A stretch of DNA of 64,000 nucleotides from NCBI GenBank assembly GCA_023974075.1, contig CM043785.1, forward strand, positions 25,135,859 to 25,199,858. Reading direction: 5' to 3'. Made by a program: the position numbers and the translations under genes. Of the stretch, positions 40,482 through 62,409 are shown piece by piece. The first letter of the stretch is position 1, and each line of letters begins with the position of its first letter. Origin of the DNA: Chaenocephalus aceratus (lineage: Eukaryota > Chordata > Actinopteri > Perciformes > Channichthyidae). The notes beneath the pieces were generated by a model. The model saw only the letters and a program-made list of their open reading frames with translations, did no database searches and was not told the origin of the DNA.

Positions 40482-41467
40482 GTATACACCAGTGGTTCTC
40501 AAACTTTTTCTGTCAGGCCCCCCCTTTGGTGAAAAAAAAAACTCGGGGCCCCCCCAACACAAATAGTCAGGCTCAGTGGCGGCGCCAGAGATTTATTTTG
40601 CGGATGCTGTGGGGTAGCTTGACGTTTCATAGAGGGTGTTCAAACATTTAGGGTATCCCATTAATGTACCGGTCGCTACAGTGGAATTTTCTACTGCAAC
40701 ATTCCCCACGCAAATACACAGTGTACCCGCGACTGTTACAATGAAGGCACGATAATCAGCTCACGGCATATAAGTGTAAGCAGGGGTAAAGTGCTATTTT
40801 TATAGGTGGTGTGTGGACCTAACATAGGGGGGTCCGGGGGCAAGCTCCGGGAAGATTAAAAGTTAAAAGCATCAATCTGGTGCACTTTGAGAGCAAAATG
40901 AAGAGATCTATGGATACCTCTCTCAACACCCATATGAAACAGAACTGTAAACAGATTTACTTTTTCTTTATGGATATTTTACAAATCACCCTTTTAAACT
41001 TTATTCTTTTTTTACTGTCATATAGTATTTCATACCTGTTTTTCATTTATTCTCTTATTTTTTTATAACTATAATGATCATATAAACGTGTGCCTCGGAA
41101 ATAATTGTTTACATTAATCGTGACCAAATCTTTTGAGACCCACTGAGATATCTTAGACTAAAGTTAACTATCTAAACACTCAGAGAGTCCTTTAGCTCAC
41201 TGAGCCTCTCAGTCTGACAGGAGAGGACTTTCTTCCACCTTGTTGTTGAAAAAAACTCCTTATATCCATTAGCGTAGCTCGCTAGCACCGGAAGCTTTAA
41301 TGAAACACAGAGACCCAGACGTAATAGTACTGTATCATATTATTTTCGAATCAATACTTTTTTTAATTATGATTTTTTTTTTTTAAATAACCATTTTTCC
41401 TCCTGGTCTCTCGCACCCCCCCTGTCATGCCTCTGTGCCCCCCACTTTGAGAACAACTGGTAAACAC
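40482..41467. mobile_element. hAT-type non-autonomous transposon, about 970 bp
   Basis: The element runs 40490-41459, with ends CAGTGGTTCTCAAACTTTTT and TTTGAGAACAACTG in inverted orientation. Flanking octamers GTATACAC and GTAAACAC match at 7 of 8 positions. A second hAT-like start (CAGTGGCGGCGCC at about 40575) lies inside and resembles 63450, so the copy is composite. The segment around 40835-40885 recurs at 56751-56835. No transposase ORF remains. Confidence 0.8.
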
Positions 41468-43040
<1,573 letters not shown>

Positions 43041-43216
43041 ATCTAACATTAAAGTCCAAACATTTTGTTTCCATCCTGATGATGAAAGAAGTTTCCCCTT
43101 TTGCCTAGAATTGTGTCAGCTGACACTGCAGTCATGTGATTTGTCGCTATCCAATGGCAGCTTAGGGCATTGTGTGTTTAGGTGCTACAATCACTGCCAA
43201 GGTCAAGGAGACGTGG

Positions 43217-43217
43217 A

Positions 43218-43257
<40 letters not shown>
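43217..43257. repeat. (GA)n tract
   Basis: About 20 GA units followed by an imperfect purine tract to about 43280. Confidence 0.95.
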
Positions 43258-43266
<9 letters not shown>

Positions 43267-43582
43267 CGAGGGAGAGAGATAAAGATGTTAGAAGGAGTTC
43301 GACGACTAAAGGACAAAAGAAAGAGTCATCCTCATGACTTATAACCACACTGAAGCCACTTATTACCTTGTCAGTTACCAGTTACCATTTTAACGTCAAC
43401 ATGTGTGACAGTCTTCTCCCAGCTCTGGGAAACAACACTGACTCTCTATGTGATTAAGTGCAACCAGCATATTTCAGATAAAAGCACAGAATAAACTCAA
43501 ATTAGAGCAAATCTGAGAGGACTATCTGTAAAGAAAAAATGAACAGTCCTGGTTTTGGTGACATTTGGTTATGTGGAGTCCA

Positions 43583-44023
43583 TTAAAGAGAAAGTGTGTA
43601 AGATTTGCTGGCATCTAGGGCTGCAGTTGTAGATTGCACTCAACTGAATACCCCTCATCCTCACCCCTCCCCTTACCAGGCTGTGGTTATGCCACAGTAC
43701 CTTCACCTTGTTTAGAGGCCATCCTTAACATAACATCCTTAAAATAATCATTTAGAAGCTATGAAATTCTGGCATTGCGTTGCGTAACAATGAACTTTAG
43801 GGGCCTTCATTTAATGTCTTTGATTTGTCTGTTTTGAGCTACAGTAGACGCTTGGTAGTGCAACATGAGGGACTGGGGATGGACCCTCCCCCTATAAAAA
43901 TGGTTAATTCTAAGCTACCAAAATCACAACAATTCACCATTTCACCTAATCAAACCATATATAAATATATTATATTCCTTTCTACCAATAGATCGTTCGA
44001 AATCTTGCATACTGGCCCTTTAA
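43583..44023. mobile_element. TTAA-flanked inverted-repeat element, 441 bp
   Basis: The left end TTAAAGAGAAAGTGTGTAAG and the right end CTTGCATACTGGCCCTTTAA are imperfect inverted repeats, each carrying TTAA. There is no ORF. This terminus family differs from those at 13846 and 49857. Confidence 0.7.
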
Positions 44024-44426
44024 GACAAAACTGAAATCACAAACTTCAGACTGTCTGACGGGTTGTGGCAAAGAAAACAAATGTGGGAGCGTCTTGTTAG
44101 ACGACTGGTTTCAGCGCATGTCACATAACCCCAACAGCTTGTGTTCGATGCAGCCTACGGATATCTGCTATATGTAATACCCCTCTCTTTCTCTCACAAT
44201 TTATGTTCATATTATGGTGCTTTCATGTAAGATCTTACATCCCATACACAGTGTTTCCATTTAAGGACTACTGCAAATGAGTCGATTCAAGTTTCTGAAT
44301 GACTCTTTAGCATGAAGCAGCTCATTATTAAATACCAAGATGATAACTGCTAATCAAAGTACCAGAAACTGCAATTGGATGTAATGTTACCTTTATCAAC
44401 ATGCATGTACTGTATGCCGGTTGTAA

Positions 44427-44590
<164 letters not shown>

Positions 44591-45087
44591 CGTACAAACA
44601 CCATCTCACCGACCAGGAAAGTGAAACAGGCAGATAAGAGCTGAATGAAAAGCTGGTGGAATATCAGCGCAGGTCAACTCCAGCTAACGCCCCCTAATCA
44701 CAGATCCCTTAACCACACAATAGCTAAACAGGCTGACAATGTCACGCGAAACAGGGTGTTATGATGAGACAAAATCAATCATCCTGAGAAACTAACGTGT
44801 AATCCACCTGTTCACCTGCTGAAACTAGGGACAAGTGTGTGTGTCCGTTTTGTGAATGGGTTCACAGAGTCAGTCTCGGCCATGGAACATTCCACTCTAG
44901 CAAGGTAGGGGGTGGGAGGTTTGCTGCGTGCATGTGTGTGTCTGTGTGTGGGATCTTATCACAAAACGCAGTGTTGTATTGCTACTTTCTTTTCCCCCGT
45001 ACCTACACACTTCCACACACATAAACACACACCCCTCAACACCGTTTGCATTTGCTGCTTGCCTTCCTTGCCAGAATCAAATCACCC

Positions 45088-49494
<4,407 letters not shown>

Positions 49495-49540
49495 CTATAA
49501 ATCAACAGACAGCTGGCTTTAATTTGAATACTGTAAATAC

Positions 49541-49777
49541 TAGGGCCGGGACTCGATTAAAAAAATGTATCTAATTAATTAGAGGCTTTGTAATTAATTA
49601 ATCGAAATTAATCGCATTTTTAATCACATATAAAGTTAAACACGTTAAAGTCTTGGTTAAAGTTAAAGTTCCCGGCCCTAATATTTATATGTGATTAAAA
49701 ATGCGATTAATTTCGATTAATTAATTACAAAGCCTCTAATTCATTAGATACATTTTTTTAATCGAGTCCCGGCCCTA
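49541..49777. mobile_element. Foldback (hairpin) MITE, 237 bp
   Basis: The left arm (49541-49634, from TAGGGCCGGGACTCGATTAA) and right arm (49684-49777, ending GAGTCCCGGCCCTA) are near-perfect reverse complements over about 94 bp. The 49-bp loop contains another TTCCCGGCCCTA end. No clear target duplication was found. The superfamily is uncertain, possibly hAT. Confidence 0.85.
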
Positions 49778-49856
49778 CTATTAACGTATTCCACGCATGA
49801 CAGAATTAATGTACTAATTATTCTCCAATTTCTTTTGCATTTATATTATATTTCCC

Positions 49857-50220
49857 TTAAAGGTGGGGTATAGGTAAGTTTGAGAAACCAGCTCGAGTGC
49901 GCTAGAATTTGAAAATACACAACCGGAGAAAATCTGCCACTTCCTTATAGAGCCCCTCCTCCAACACACACGAACGCGCACATGACCAATGAGGGCACGA
50001 GATAAGTTTGTGCCCCGATGGAAGGCTGACAGGCAGGTAGGCCATCCAATTGGTTGTACTATTTACAGTATTACGGCTTCTACAGATGACATTTTTTTAT
50101 GGATTTTTTGTCAAAGCACTTAAGATATTCATTGCTATCGGGATGTTAAGAGCATTCCATGGAATATAACAAAAAGTGTATCTCGAGCCGGTTTCTGAAA
50201 CGTACCTACCCCACCTTTAA
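49857..50220. mobile_element. TTAA-flanked inverted-repeat element, 364 bp, complete
   Basis: Termini TTAAAGGTGGGGTATAGGTA and TACCTACCCCACCTTTAA are inverted, and similarity continues inward through AGAAACC and CTCGAG for about 40 bp. TTAA lies at both edges (piggyBac or Kolobok type). It is the complete relative of the fragment at 8284. Confidence 0.85.
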
Positions 50221-50506
50221 GTTATCCTTCCAGCTTTACAAACTATTGCAAATGTGTTAGATTTGAAAACAGGCTAAATTATTTAGATTCTGACAATGAT
50301 TCGTTTTTACCATAAATGGCATACTAGAAATTGTATTTATTGTCAAAACCAAACATGAACTGTGAACACACACATGTACGTCTACAACCAAAGGTCCCCA
50401 AAAGTGTTCATTTCATCTAATCATCTTGTAGATTTGGTAACTACAGTCTAAATCCAAATGTCACACACACACTGCGTCAGGCTTACTCTGTCCCCCTCTT
50501 GTTCTA

Positions 50507-52837
<2,331 letters not shown>

Positions 52838-52876
<39 letters not shown>
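52838..52876. repeat. (CA)n tract
   Basis: About 19 CA units preceded by GCGCGC, a purine-pyrimidine alternation. Confidence 0.95.
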
Positions 52877-52880
<4 letters not shown>

Positions 52881-55653
52881 GGGAACTAGCGAGTGGGTGT
52901 GTGTAGGAAACTGAGATTGAGTCATACGTGCTCACACAGAGAAATAACGTTTCAACACAGCAGCTAAACTCCGGGCTGGGAGGAGGCCGGAGCCGTTGGA
53001 CGTGTTGCTCAATACGTTTCACTTTAATGCTTACTTAACAGGCCTTGGATAAAGTGTGCAAATACAGAAGCATTTCAAATACCAAGTACAATTTGAATAT
53101 CTTATATTACAATTTAGATGCAGAGTTCAGGATTCAAGGATTCATGGGTTTTATTATTAATGTAGATATGGCAATGAAAATATTAGGTCCCGAGCTCCTC
53201 CAACAATGCAACATATTATATAGAGGACATAAGACGACTAAATAACAATAATAATTCACAGCTGACATTGGAAAACGTTTTACATATCTCTCCTTTCTTT
53301 AGAATCACATGTTGAAGCAGTGAATTATGGGTGTTAGTCATTGTAACCATTGAGTAACAGTGTATAGGCAGATAGAGCCTATTTACATCAAGAACAACAA
53401 TATATTTTTTCAACAAATCACTCATAGCTATTTCTGACAATTATCAAAAGTACACCAAGTTGTTCTCCAAAATGTATATCTCCTGTTTTTTTACGCGCAC
53501 AGTATGATGATCCACTTGCATAGACTTGCTCCAGTAAGGTAATCCATCACGGTAAAGACCATGACTTTAGGTCTTATTATTGTTGCTTGTTTATACAGTG
53601 CAGGCTATTGAAAGTCGTCTGTATTAACTGCTAAAATGCCACTGACAGTATAATAACGTAAACATGTGATGAATGGAAGCATCTCTAAGAGTACAGCATC
53701 AGTATTAGCAATTTAAAATAAAGGGATTTCACGAACCCCCGTGTGGTCCTAACATCTGGTGCAATGGTTCATTGAAAACATTTATGCAGTAATGTAAGAT
53801 GTTTGTTGGATATGTGGTGAGTCTGTGTTGTATGTTCAGTGTAATATAAGATAGGGCTGCAGTGAATGTGTGCTCACATTACAGAGGCTGTTTGGACACT
53901 GGAAAATGATATGCTGTTAAAAGTACTTTGTCCACAGCTTGCATGTATTTAAGATCATTTTGACACATACATCTTTCTTTGTAACTTCATAAGAGAATAT
54001 TTTCTTTAATCTGTTGAAACACTATGTTGGGCAATGGGATAATTCAGGGTGTGATCATTCATTTTGCAGAGATTAAGATCATTATATTTGATGGGAGGGG
54101 CAGGATTGTAAGTAAATGTATAATTGTTTTATTGGTTACAATTTTACAGTATATACATCTCCTGATCATGTATGAGCACCAATAAAGATAGAGTTTACAA
54201 GGAGGTAAAAGTGTTGTTGAGAACACTATTTTTAAGTAAATACAACATTACAAATAGCTCAGCTGTTTGACATGACATTATACTATCTATGCGTTGAATC
54301 CGTGAACAAGAGAGAAAGATTATTCTGGTTTATAAACACGTCCTCTGCAGTAGAGGCCATTTATTTATTGTCGACATAACATTGGAACCACCAAAGTAAC
54401 CGCCACACAGGTCTGGAAACATGGCATCATCGCTACAGACAGATTATCTAAGAAGCTTTATTTGTTAGTAAACAAGAAAACGAGGGGCACCTGGAATATC
54501 AATTATAATCCCTGACTGCAGAAGAGAACTATGTGTGTGACAACTTTTGAGAGTACGATACACTCTGTGGTTAAACGTTGACCTCTGTAAACCTGTAAAA
54601 GAGGTTTATAACCAGAATGGAGGTAATAATTGTTCTGCTGGCTGGTTCTCTCAGATCTCAAACAATACATTTATTTACGTTCTTGCCAATTGTTTCCTTT
54701 ATAAGAAGATCAATAACACTCGTGAAAATGAAGCTACAGCCAGGAGATAACTAGCTTATCATAAAGCATATAGAGTGGAATCAGTAGGAAACAGCTAGCC
54801 TGGCTCTATCCAAAGCAAAGAAATTAAAACGGGAGTATAAAAGCGACATGTTGTAGTTTTTAGTGGATGTTATGTGACTTCTTCTGGAACTGGTGGGGTA
54901 CCTTCACTCGTTGACCAAAATACTTTATACTACTATAAATCAATCTGGCAAAAGATGTGAAATATTTCAGAAAATATTGAACTTTTCATTTGATGATTCA
55001 AGAAATCAAGGTAAAAACGACTAAAATAAGTCCCAAATTGTAAAAAAACTAAAATTATCCTTTAATAATGGCATCATAAACCTTTAGTTTACATACACAC
55101 ACAGAGAGAGACTTGTAGATGGGAACATGCAGTTTTTTCACAGGCTGTAAACAAAAGCAAACTCTTCCCATAATAAGCAGCTCAGACCCTGCCCTGGTTG
55201 CTACACAATAGACAGAAGAGACCTGAGACATGAAGCACAGAAACTCCCAGGAAAAACACTCTGCTGTGCTCGACAATGAGATACAAAGGGACGGGGCAAA
55301 GTGTCTATTCACCTGCAACAAGTGGAACCGATCAAGCCTTCACACACACTGCTGGAGAAATATGAGAAAGGAGGAAAACTTGGATCATATTACTATTGTA
55401 TCTGCTGGTGGACTGGATTTATCATGCCAAATTGCATCAATGACATGTTTGTTTTTGTGTGTCGGCTGGTAATCACCGTTTGTGGCATTGCTGTGGAGTG
55501 TTGCCAGTTGTCTCTGTCTCTCATGGCACACAAATAAGACCACTTACATATTTGGCTGTGATAAAGCAACAACGTTTCTTGTTAGAATCTGTCCTTGTAC
55601 AACAATAGCATCATTCTCCACTTTGCCACTATAGTTAAAGCATAACCTTGAGT

Positions 55654-55654
<1 letters not shown>
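52877..55654. other. AT-rich non-coding interval
   Basis: Nothing is recognised on either strand. Confidence 0.5.
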
Positions 55655-55723
<69 letters not shown>

Positions 55724-55736
55724 GTGTGTGTGTGTG

Positions 55737-55773
<37 letters not shown>
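55655..55773. repeat. (GT)n array with TTG interruptions
   Basis: About 118 bp with GTTGTG interruptions near 55722, 55737 and 55771. Confidence 0.97.
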
Positions 55774-56750
55774 GTGAGTGAGAGAGTAAGATGTGGGTCT
55801 AATAGATTATAATTTGGTCTTGATGAGTGAGAGATATCAAACCCAAACGTATGTAAAGGTGTAAGGTATGTGGATAGTCCATTTTTGCCCAACCCTGGTT
55901 TGGACAACACTTTTAATAGACAGTGTTTCTTGAAATTCAAGCTTTTTAATTAATAATTTAACCGTTTTCATCAGACCTGCAAAGGTACTAGTAGTTTCAA
56001 CTTCCAACACTATACATTTTATAAATAAAAAAAATGAAGCTCTTTTGCTAAACATGAAAAACATGTAATCTCAAATGACCCAACGTGTTGGCTGAAAAAG
56101 CACATTTCCCTTTAGACGTTTAGTAGTGCCTTCTTATATTTATAAATCTTCCGCAAAAACTAAACCAAATCAACTACTCAGGACCTCCAACTTTGACCCA
56201 CAAACATCACACTCAAGTTTATTTCCATGAAGTGAAGAAAAGGTCCAACTTTCATTCTGAACTTTCAACACAAATAAACAGTTTCAGTGTGGAGTCGTAA
56301 TTGTCAATTGTTTCTTATCAAGTCATAGTTAGTTATATGGTATGCCTTAACCTACATGACACCCTAGAACCCTATTTTAGACGATGAAGTGCAGGACCTT
56401 TCCTGCTTCAACGCAAAGTCCATAAAGAAAATGGTTTTCCCAGTTTGGTGTACAGGAATTCCACTGCAGAGAGCCATTTTTCAGATGAACTGAACACCTT
56501 CTGCAAGCCAGAAATCTGCTTTCAAAATCTTGTGGAAGCTGTGGTTGAGTGGAAGCTGTTATGAAATTATCAAAAATCACATGACGTGTCACATAATGTT
56601 TGAATGTCTTTACACTTTGGGCCAGATATTGTAACTGGCACTTGTACTGCGAGTAGATCCACTAAAGTTCACTTACATAAAAGAAAAAGTGTAAATCAGG
56701 CATGAAAAACGGGTCAGGGGTGAAAAAGGTGAGAAGGATATTATCCCTCT

Positions 56751-56835
56751 AGGGGGGTCCGGGGGCATGCTCCCCCGGAAGACATTTTTGAATATTCCAT
56801 ATTTTAAAGCATCAATCTGATGCATTTTGAGATGC
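56751..56835. repeat. Fragment shared with the hAT element at 40490
   Basis: GGGGGGTCCGGGGGCATGCTC, here slightly extended relative to 40837, leads into TTAAAGCATCAATCTG and GCATTTTGAG, closely matching 40835-40885. This marks a dispersed family; no terminus is seen here. Confidence 0.6.
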
Positions 56836-57085
56836 ATTTTTTTGCCAACCTGGGGAGCTGGAGAAACTTAACTTCAGCTATGAGTCAAAAATATTATGGC
56901 CTCCTTACTAAGTATTAATACTGCATTTGATTGAACAACATTTCTGTGAGAGGTAGGACGTAAACTTGATTAAAGAGAGGCTGAACAGCTTCCCGTAAAG
57001 ATTAGACCTTTATTGAGAAAATTCCAGGTCGGCTTATGGCCGCACGACCCGCCGTCTCCAACCGGGCCGATTATTGAATACGCCG

Positions 57086-57245
<160 letters not shown>

Positions 57246-58215
57246 CAACTGGAGGCCTGTTGTGAGGCGACATTGATGACGCGTGTTGGATGGGATAATC
57301 CCCCCAGCTGTACTCTCACCCACAGAGAAGTGAGGCTCATTGGCCCCAAAAAGAGCCCACTGAGGTTTTTCCACACACTGATGAACCCCCTCCTGCTTTT
57401 CTGTAGCTGACAAAGCACTAGTAAACTTATAAGCAGTAGTAAACGTACAAGGACTAGGAGACTAACAAGCACTAGTAAACTACCCACATTAACTTGTGTT
57501 CATTCTCTGCTGATTTATATACTGTATTCCTCTCCTGGGTTCATCTTGTTCATGCATTAGAAAGACAGGTACAAAGAGTTAGCTACATTCTTAATGGTAA
57601 AGTAGTCAAATTCAATAAGGCTAGAAAGTGGGTTTAGGGTCATACACTGCAGGAAAAGCTGTATCTCGGGCATACTCCGACATAAAATGTCTCCCCCTGT
57701 TGGTTTGATAGAGACATCGCTTTGATTTATGACATGCATTTAAAGGAAGACTTCCTTTAGTGCTTTTCTTACAACCAGGGCAGGATGGTACGTTTGTATC
57801 ACCATGAACAACTCTTCCAAAAGCTAGAAACAAATCACTCTCAACAATGTCATTGATTTTCCCTAATAATGATAAACACATTTCTATGTCAGAATGGGAA
57901 ATATGGAGGACAAACAGAACTGGATAGAGATACGTACAACATACTTCATGTCTGTGTCCTACACATGATTTCTGTACTGCTCTTTGTAGACAACAGTACT
58001 GTTATCTATATAATGTTATTTTGTATTTGTGGCTCATCCCATCCTATCTTAATTCTCTTGTATGACTTATAACAGTTATTGCAATTAGTGTTTGTGTATT
58101 ATTATTATTATTGCTGAGATTAACCTGATCTTGTGGTTTACATTTCATTGTACGTAATAAAGTAAAACCTGAACAAGACTGTTTTTTGTTCCAGCCTAGG
58201 GTTAAGATGTTGTTT

Positions 58216-58535
58216 CCCAGATGCAGGGCCGCCGCTTGCGAACAGGCAAGGCAGGCAACTGCTTGGGGCCCCGGACCAGAAGGGGGCCCCCAAAGAAGGT
58301 AGATTAAGAAGGTCCACAGCAACGACAACATGAAACACCCTGTAATGTAACGACATGTCGGGAAACCCTGCAAACCATGCATAGCGCGCCGTAAAATGCT
58401 GCTTCTTCTTATCTTATGTTTCGTTGCCGCTCCGGGGGGGGGGGGGGTGGTGGTGATGAAAAGCTGGGTCGAGGGGCCCCCAGCGAATGTTTGCCTAGGG
58501 CCCCCACACACTCTAGACTCGCCACTACCCAGATG
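58216..58535. mobile_element. Short non-autonomous element, 304 bp, with perfect 8-bp target duplication
   Basis: CCCAGATG occurs at 58216-58223 and 58528-58535, directly flanking 58224-58527. The left end is CAGGGCCGCCGCTTGCG; the right end is TAGACTCGCCACTA. Terminal inversion is weak, but the 8-bp duplication and CAG start fit hAT. The inside is rich in GGGGCCCC-type runs. Confidence 0.7.
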
Positions 58536-58708
58536 GATGAGTAAAAACTTTATTCAGAGAGTATAATTGTGATTAAATGTAGAGTACACAACAACCGTTT
58601 AACTATTTTTGGACACTGTCAAAAGGAACCTTTCTTACAGCTGCAATGATAAGAATAAGTAACAAGTTAAACATTTTCTAACCCATCGAACCGGCAGAGT
58701 CTTGTGCT

Positions 58709-59340
58709 CAGTGGTTCCCAACCTTGGGGTCTTGAGGCTTCACAGGAGGCGTCAAAGCCTTCTTGTTTTAAACTAATCGAAGTCAACTTCTTTATATGTA
58801 CAGCTGGCTTATATCTCATTTGGATGATTCCAGTTATAAAATCTAAGATAAAGTTTATTATTTGTATCTTTTAATTTCAAATAAAATAGGGCATGTGAAG
58901 AATACAAGCATGATTTGACTTTGACATAGCGCAACAGTAAAAACTGAACGTAGTGCAAGTTCTCACATGCCAATCTTGGCTAAAATAAATATTGTGAAAA
59001 CATGGTGCCAAAGTCAATCACTTTCTTCATATCTTCATATCTCTCGTGCAGAGACAATCAAAAACAAACATTTAAAATTGAACACATCATTTTAAAATAA
59101 AATGGCTCTTATTTTTCTTGTGAGGTAATACTGTTTTTTTTAATAGGATCCCTAATTATAAATCTTTTTCATAATCTTAGCACCCTGTGCACAGGAAGTC
59201 AGTTTGCACAGAGGCGGAGACTCCCAGACAAAGTGTATTTCAAATAAGGCAACTTTTGAATCTTTACAATAAAGTTCAAATGTTTGCTTTTGGCTCATCA
59301 TTGGCCCTCCTAGAGAAAACGTTAGGACCCCCGCTCTGGT
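58709..59340. mobile_element. Probable hAT remnant (one end)
   Basis: CAGTGGTTCCCAACCTTGGG is a characteristic hAT start. No convincing right terminus or target duplication was found, so the right edge is a guess based on a GGACCCCCGCTCTGG stretch. Confidence 0.35.
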
Positions 59341-60647
59341 GAATGAATGAACTCCCCCTGCTTGAGGTGTGAAGCACTGCAGGGCCAGTAGAGGGCAGTC
59401 TAACCTGGTCAGCCTGTCTGATGCCTCCCTGCTGTCATTCAGTAGAAAGTGCAGTATGAATAAAGTTTACAACAGGTCAGACGGTGTAAACTGTGTAAAC
59501 TCTTTCAGAAGAGGTGGAAAATGTGATTCTTATGTTGTCTGTCATTTGATTTGAGTCGAAAATAAGATTAGACTCCCTCCTGTACTGGTGTTTGCTTGCT
59601 AGAGGTTATAAACAAAATAAAAATGAAAAGACAGGAAAAAAGAAGGCTAAGGCTTTTTGGATGCACACTGTGTGTGTGTGTAAAATGATTTTTTTTTTTT
59701 TACAAGAAACATGGTTTCTTCTATTCTCTTCTATTTTTTTTTTTATTGGATTTGTGTGTACCAAATCGCTGATATTGTCAGACAGGGACTCTAATAATAT
59801 TGTGGAATATAGGGGCATATGTTTGGAATCCCTTTCAGTCCGGCATACCTGAAGATAATACAGACTGATACCGAGCAGTCCTATGGGAGTAAAGTGTAAA
59901 ACCTTTCCTCTGTACAGATCAAGTACACACTATCAAAATGACATGAATGATTCATTGTGAGGCTTTGAATGGTATACCCCCCTCCTATGTTATGCTGTTG
60001 TATAAAGTTTCATTGCCCCGCTCGCTACCTTTTGTTGGGGTAAATTATTTGTTTAATTCCTTTTGTATGCAAGTAAGAATAAATACTTTTTTATGCAATT
60101 TAGGATAAGATTTAAGACAATTCTCACAATTTCTCTGCTTTCCAGATTTGAAGAAAGTAATGATCGAGACATTTGGTAAATTATTTAAAAAGTAAATGCC
60201 AATGTCCATTATTCTGAGATTTTACAATCTAACGCCAGAAAAAAAGCTGTTCATTAAATCATACTTCCCACATCTTAGAACATTGTTAGACTTTTTAAAG
60301 ATTAATTTAAGAAATTGTATTACCATTTAAGTCCTTATTTTAGATTAGCTAATTAAATTCCTTAGTAACAATTGAAATAAATGTTCAAGTATAAATACTA
60401 GAAAAAAGAAACCTTAAAACTGATTACACACAACGGTGACCCATAAAGTCACAGTAAATCTGTCATAGAGATGCCTCCTTCATTATCATATTGTTGCCAT
60501 GGTATATCAAACTCAGGACAGAACTGAGCCAGGCATGACAGGCAGGTGACGAGTGTATGAAGGGCTCTAGTTGATCGGGACAGCGATACCCGATGTGTAT
60601 CATACACAGAGTTGGAATATTTGTTCAGGCTGCATTTCTCTGAGAAG

Positions 60648-61106
60648 ATGAGCTGCGTTGCTCCCGTGAGGACAATTCTGAATGACAAAGGTAAGCCCAG
60701 CTATGCAATTTTAAACAGCCCATCATCCTCTATGCAGATTACACTAAGCTGCTGTAGCCCTTTCTTCCAGTCATGCTCCTCTAAAGTGGACTTTAGGAGA
60801 AGAAACTGCTTCACACATTAAATCACTGCTGATATTCCTTAATTTATTCCATTTGCTCTGACATGGCCTTATTGGACAGGCTGCGCATTTCTGGTCAACT
60901 CCAACTGTGTGCTTAAACATTGATGAGTGCTGTGAAAGCTGATTACACTCGGTCTGTATTCCCTATATCTGCTTTAATTAGAGACTACTGGTCCCTGCAA
61001 CTTCTGGATGTTAATCCTCATGTGCCAATTCAAATTGTCAAGTCAAGTGGTGTCATCCGAACACGCACATCACTGGTGCAAACCACAGACTGTTACTTCG
61101 TAATTA

Positions 61107-61148
<42 letters not shown>

Positions 61149-62409
61149 GAATGAAGCAGGTCAGTGTGAGGTGGACCTTTGTCCAGGGTCGCGCAGAGGC
61201 TCATTATTTATTCATGGCGATGTATCTGACCGGCCGCCTAATTGCACGAGTAGCGTCCTGAACAGCCGTGCAGTCTCACATTCACAGAAAGTAGAAGGTG
61301 GATCACATGTCAGCCATGACTAACGCTATGCGTCTTATTTACATCTGCCCAGCTCAGATTCAACTCTGTACACAAACTTGTGCTTGGTAGATGATAGCTG
61401 GTTCGACAGTGTCTGGAGTTCAAAAGAGTACAAATGTTGAGAGGAAGGTAGAAAATGTTTAGAGGTGTCTGACAATGGTTAGGTTGTATTGCTGTGAACA
61501 TGACAGACAAAGGTAAGGTCTTTATGATTTCTGTGTTGTATTGTTTTCTTTGTGTGTGTGTCTAAGATGAACTGTTTGTTACAGTGGGCTCCAGCGTGGA
61601 TGTGGCAGAGGAGATCTTTGTCCCACCTCAAGACCACAAGGAGCCCATTTCATTTCTACTTCCTCATCTTCCTTCATTGTTACCTATACCAGGTAAGATA
61701 TGATAAAGTAGTATTTTATTGTTGAGTACTATTTAAGAATTGTTCAATTCAAACATTTATCCATCAGGGCGTAAGATGAGTATGGATGTACACCAATCAA
61801 ACATATTATGATGATAGCAGCACTGGACTGGGGGCAAGGGCTTTTATCGTGCAAAGAAAGACAATGCTCAAATATACCTGTCAGGCTTCAGGTTGCAGCC
61901 ACATATAGCTGATCTGTATGCAACTGTGTGAATATTGAAACTTTATCCTAAAGTCAGAGTCCATGATCAAACGTCTGTTGTCATATAAACCAATCCAGAT
62001 GACCGATATCTGAACCTAATGCTGTTTTGTAAAGAGCAACTACAGAAACAATAACATACTTTAAAGGGCATGAAGTGTAACTCCAATCATGTCTATTCCT
62101 TTATTTCCCTTTCATGACATTATCCTCTTCGCAATTAGCAAAACCGATCTACTTCAACATCCCCAAAAATCTCAATTGTTATCCCTGTTTCCCTTTCAAA
62201 CATCAATACTTTCCTTCTCTCCGCAGACCCTCTTCCATCAGATCAGGTCTACGTGCAAGCAGCAGCCATTTTCCAGCAGCTGCGCACAGAGAAGCCTGTC
62301 ACACAACAGGCTCTGCGTTATGGGAGGAAGATGGACACACCACTGCCAGACAGTGGAGGAAAAAACAGTCAACGACAGTCCTACCAACTCGCCTTCAACA
62401 CACTCAAAT
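60648..62409 (+). CDS. nsun7: NSUN7, putative RNA m5C methyltransferase (N-terminal exons only)
   Basis: NOP2/Sun-family protein; in mouse it is needed for sperm motility and has been linked to enhancer-RNA methylation. Three plus-strand exons join in phase 1: 60648-60690 (MSCVAPVRTILNDK), 61585-61692 (GSSVDVAEEIFVPPQDHKEP...) and 62227-62409 (DPLPSDQVYVQAAAIFQQLR ... RQSYQLAFNTLK). Donors are GTAAGC, GTAAGA and GTATGA; acceptors are TACAG and CGCAG. The third exon aligns by eye with human NSUN7 around VYVMAANIFQ and QRLSYELAFSALK. That gives 111 codons plus one base, with no frame break. The SAM-binding and catalytic domain would lie beyond the window. The start ATG (GAAGATGA) is the first fitting one. 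Its divergent neighbour rbm47 matches human 4p14 order and supports the call. Confidence 0.85.
61111..61146. repeat. (GT)n tract in nsun7 intron 1
   Basis: About 18 GT units. Confidence 0.95.
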
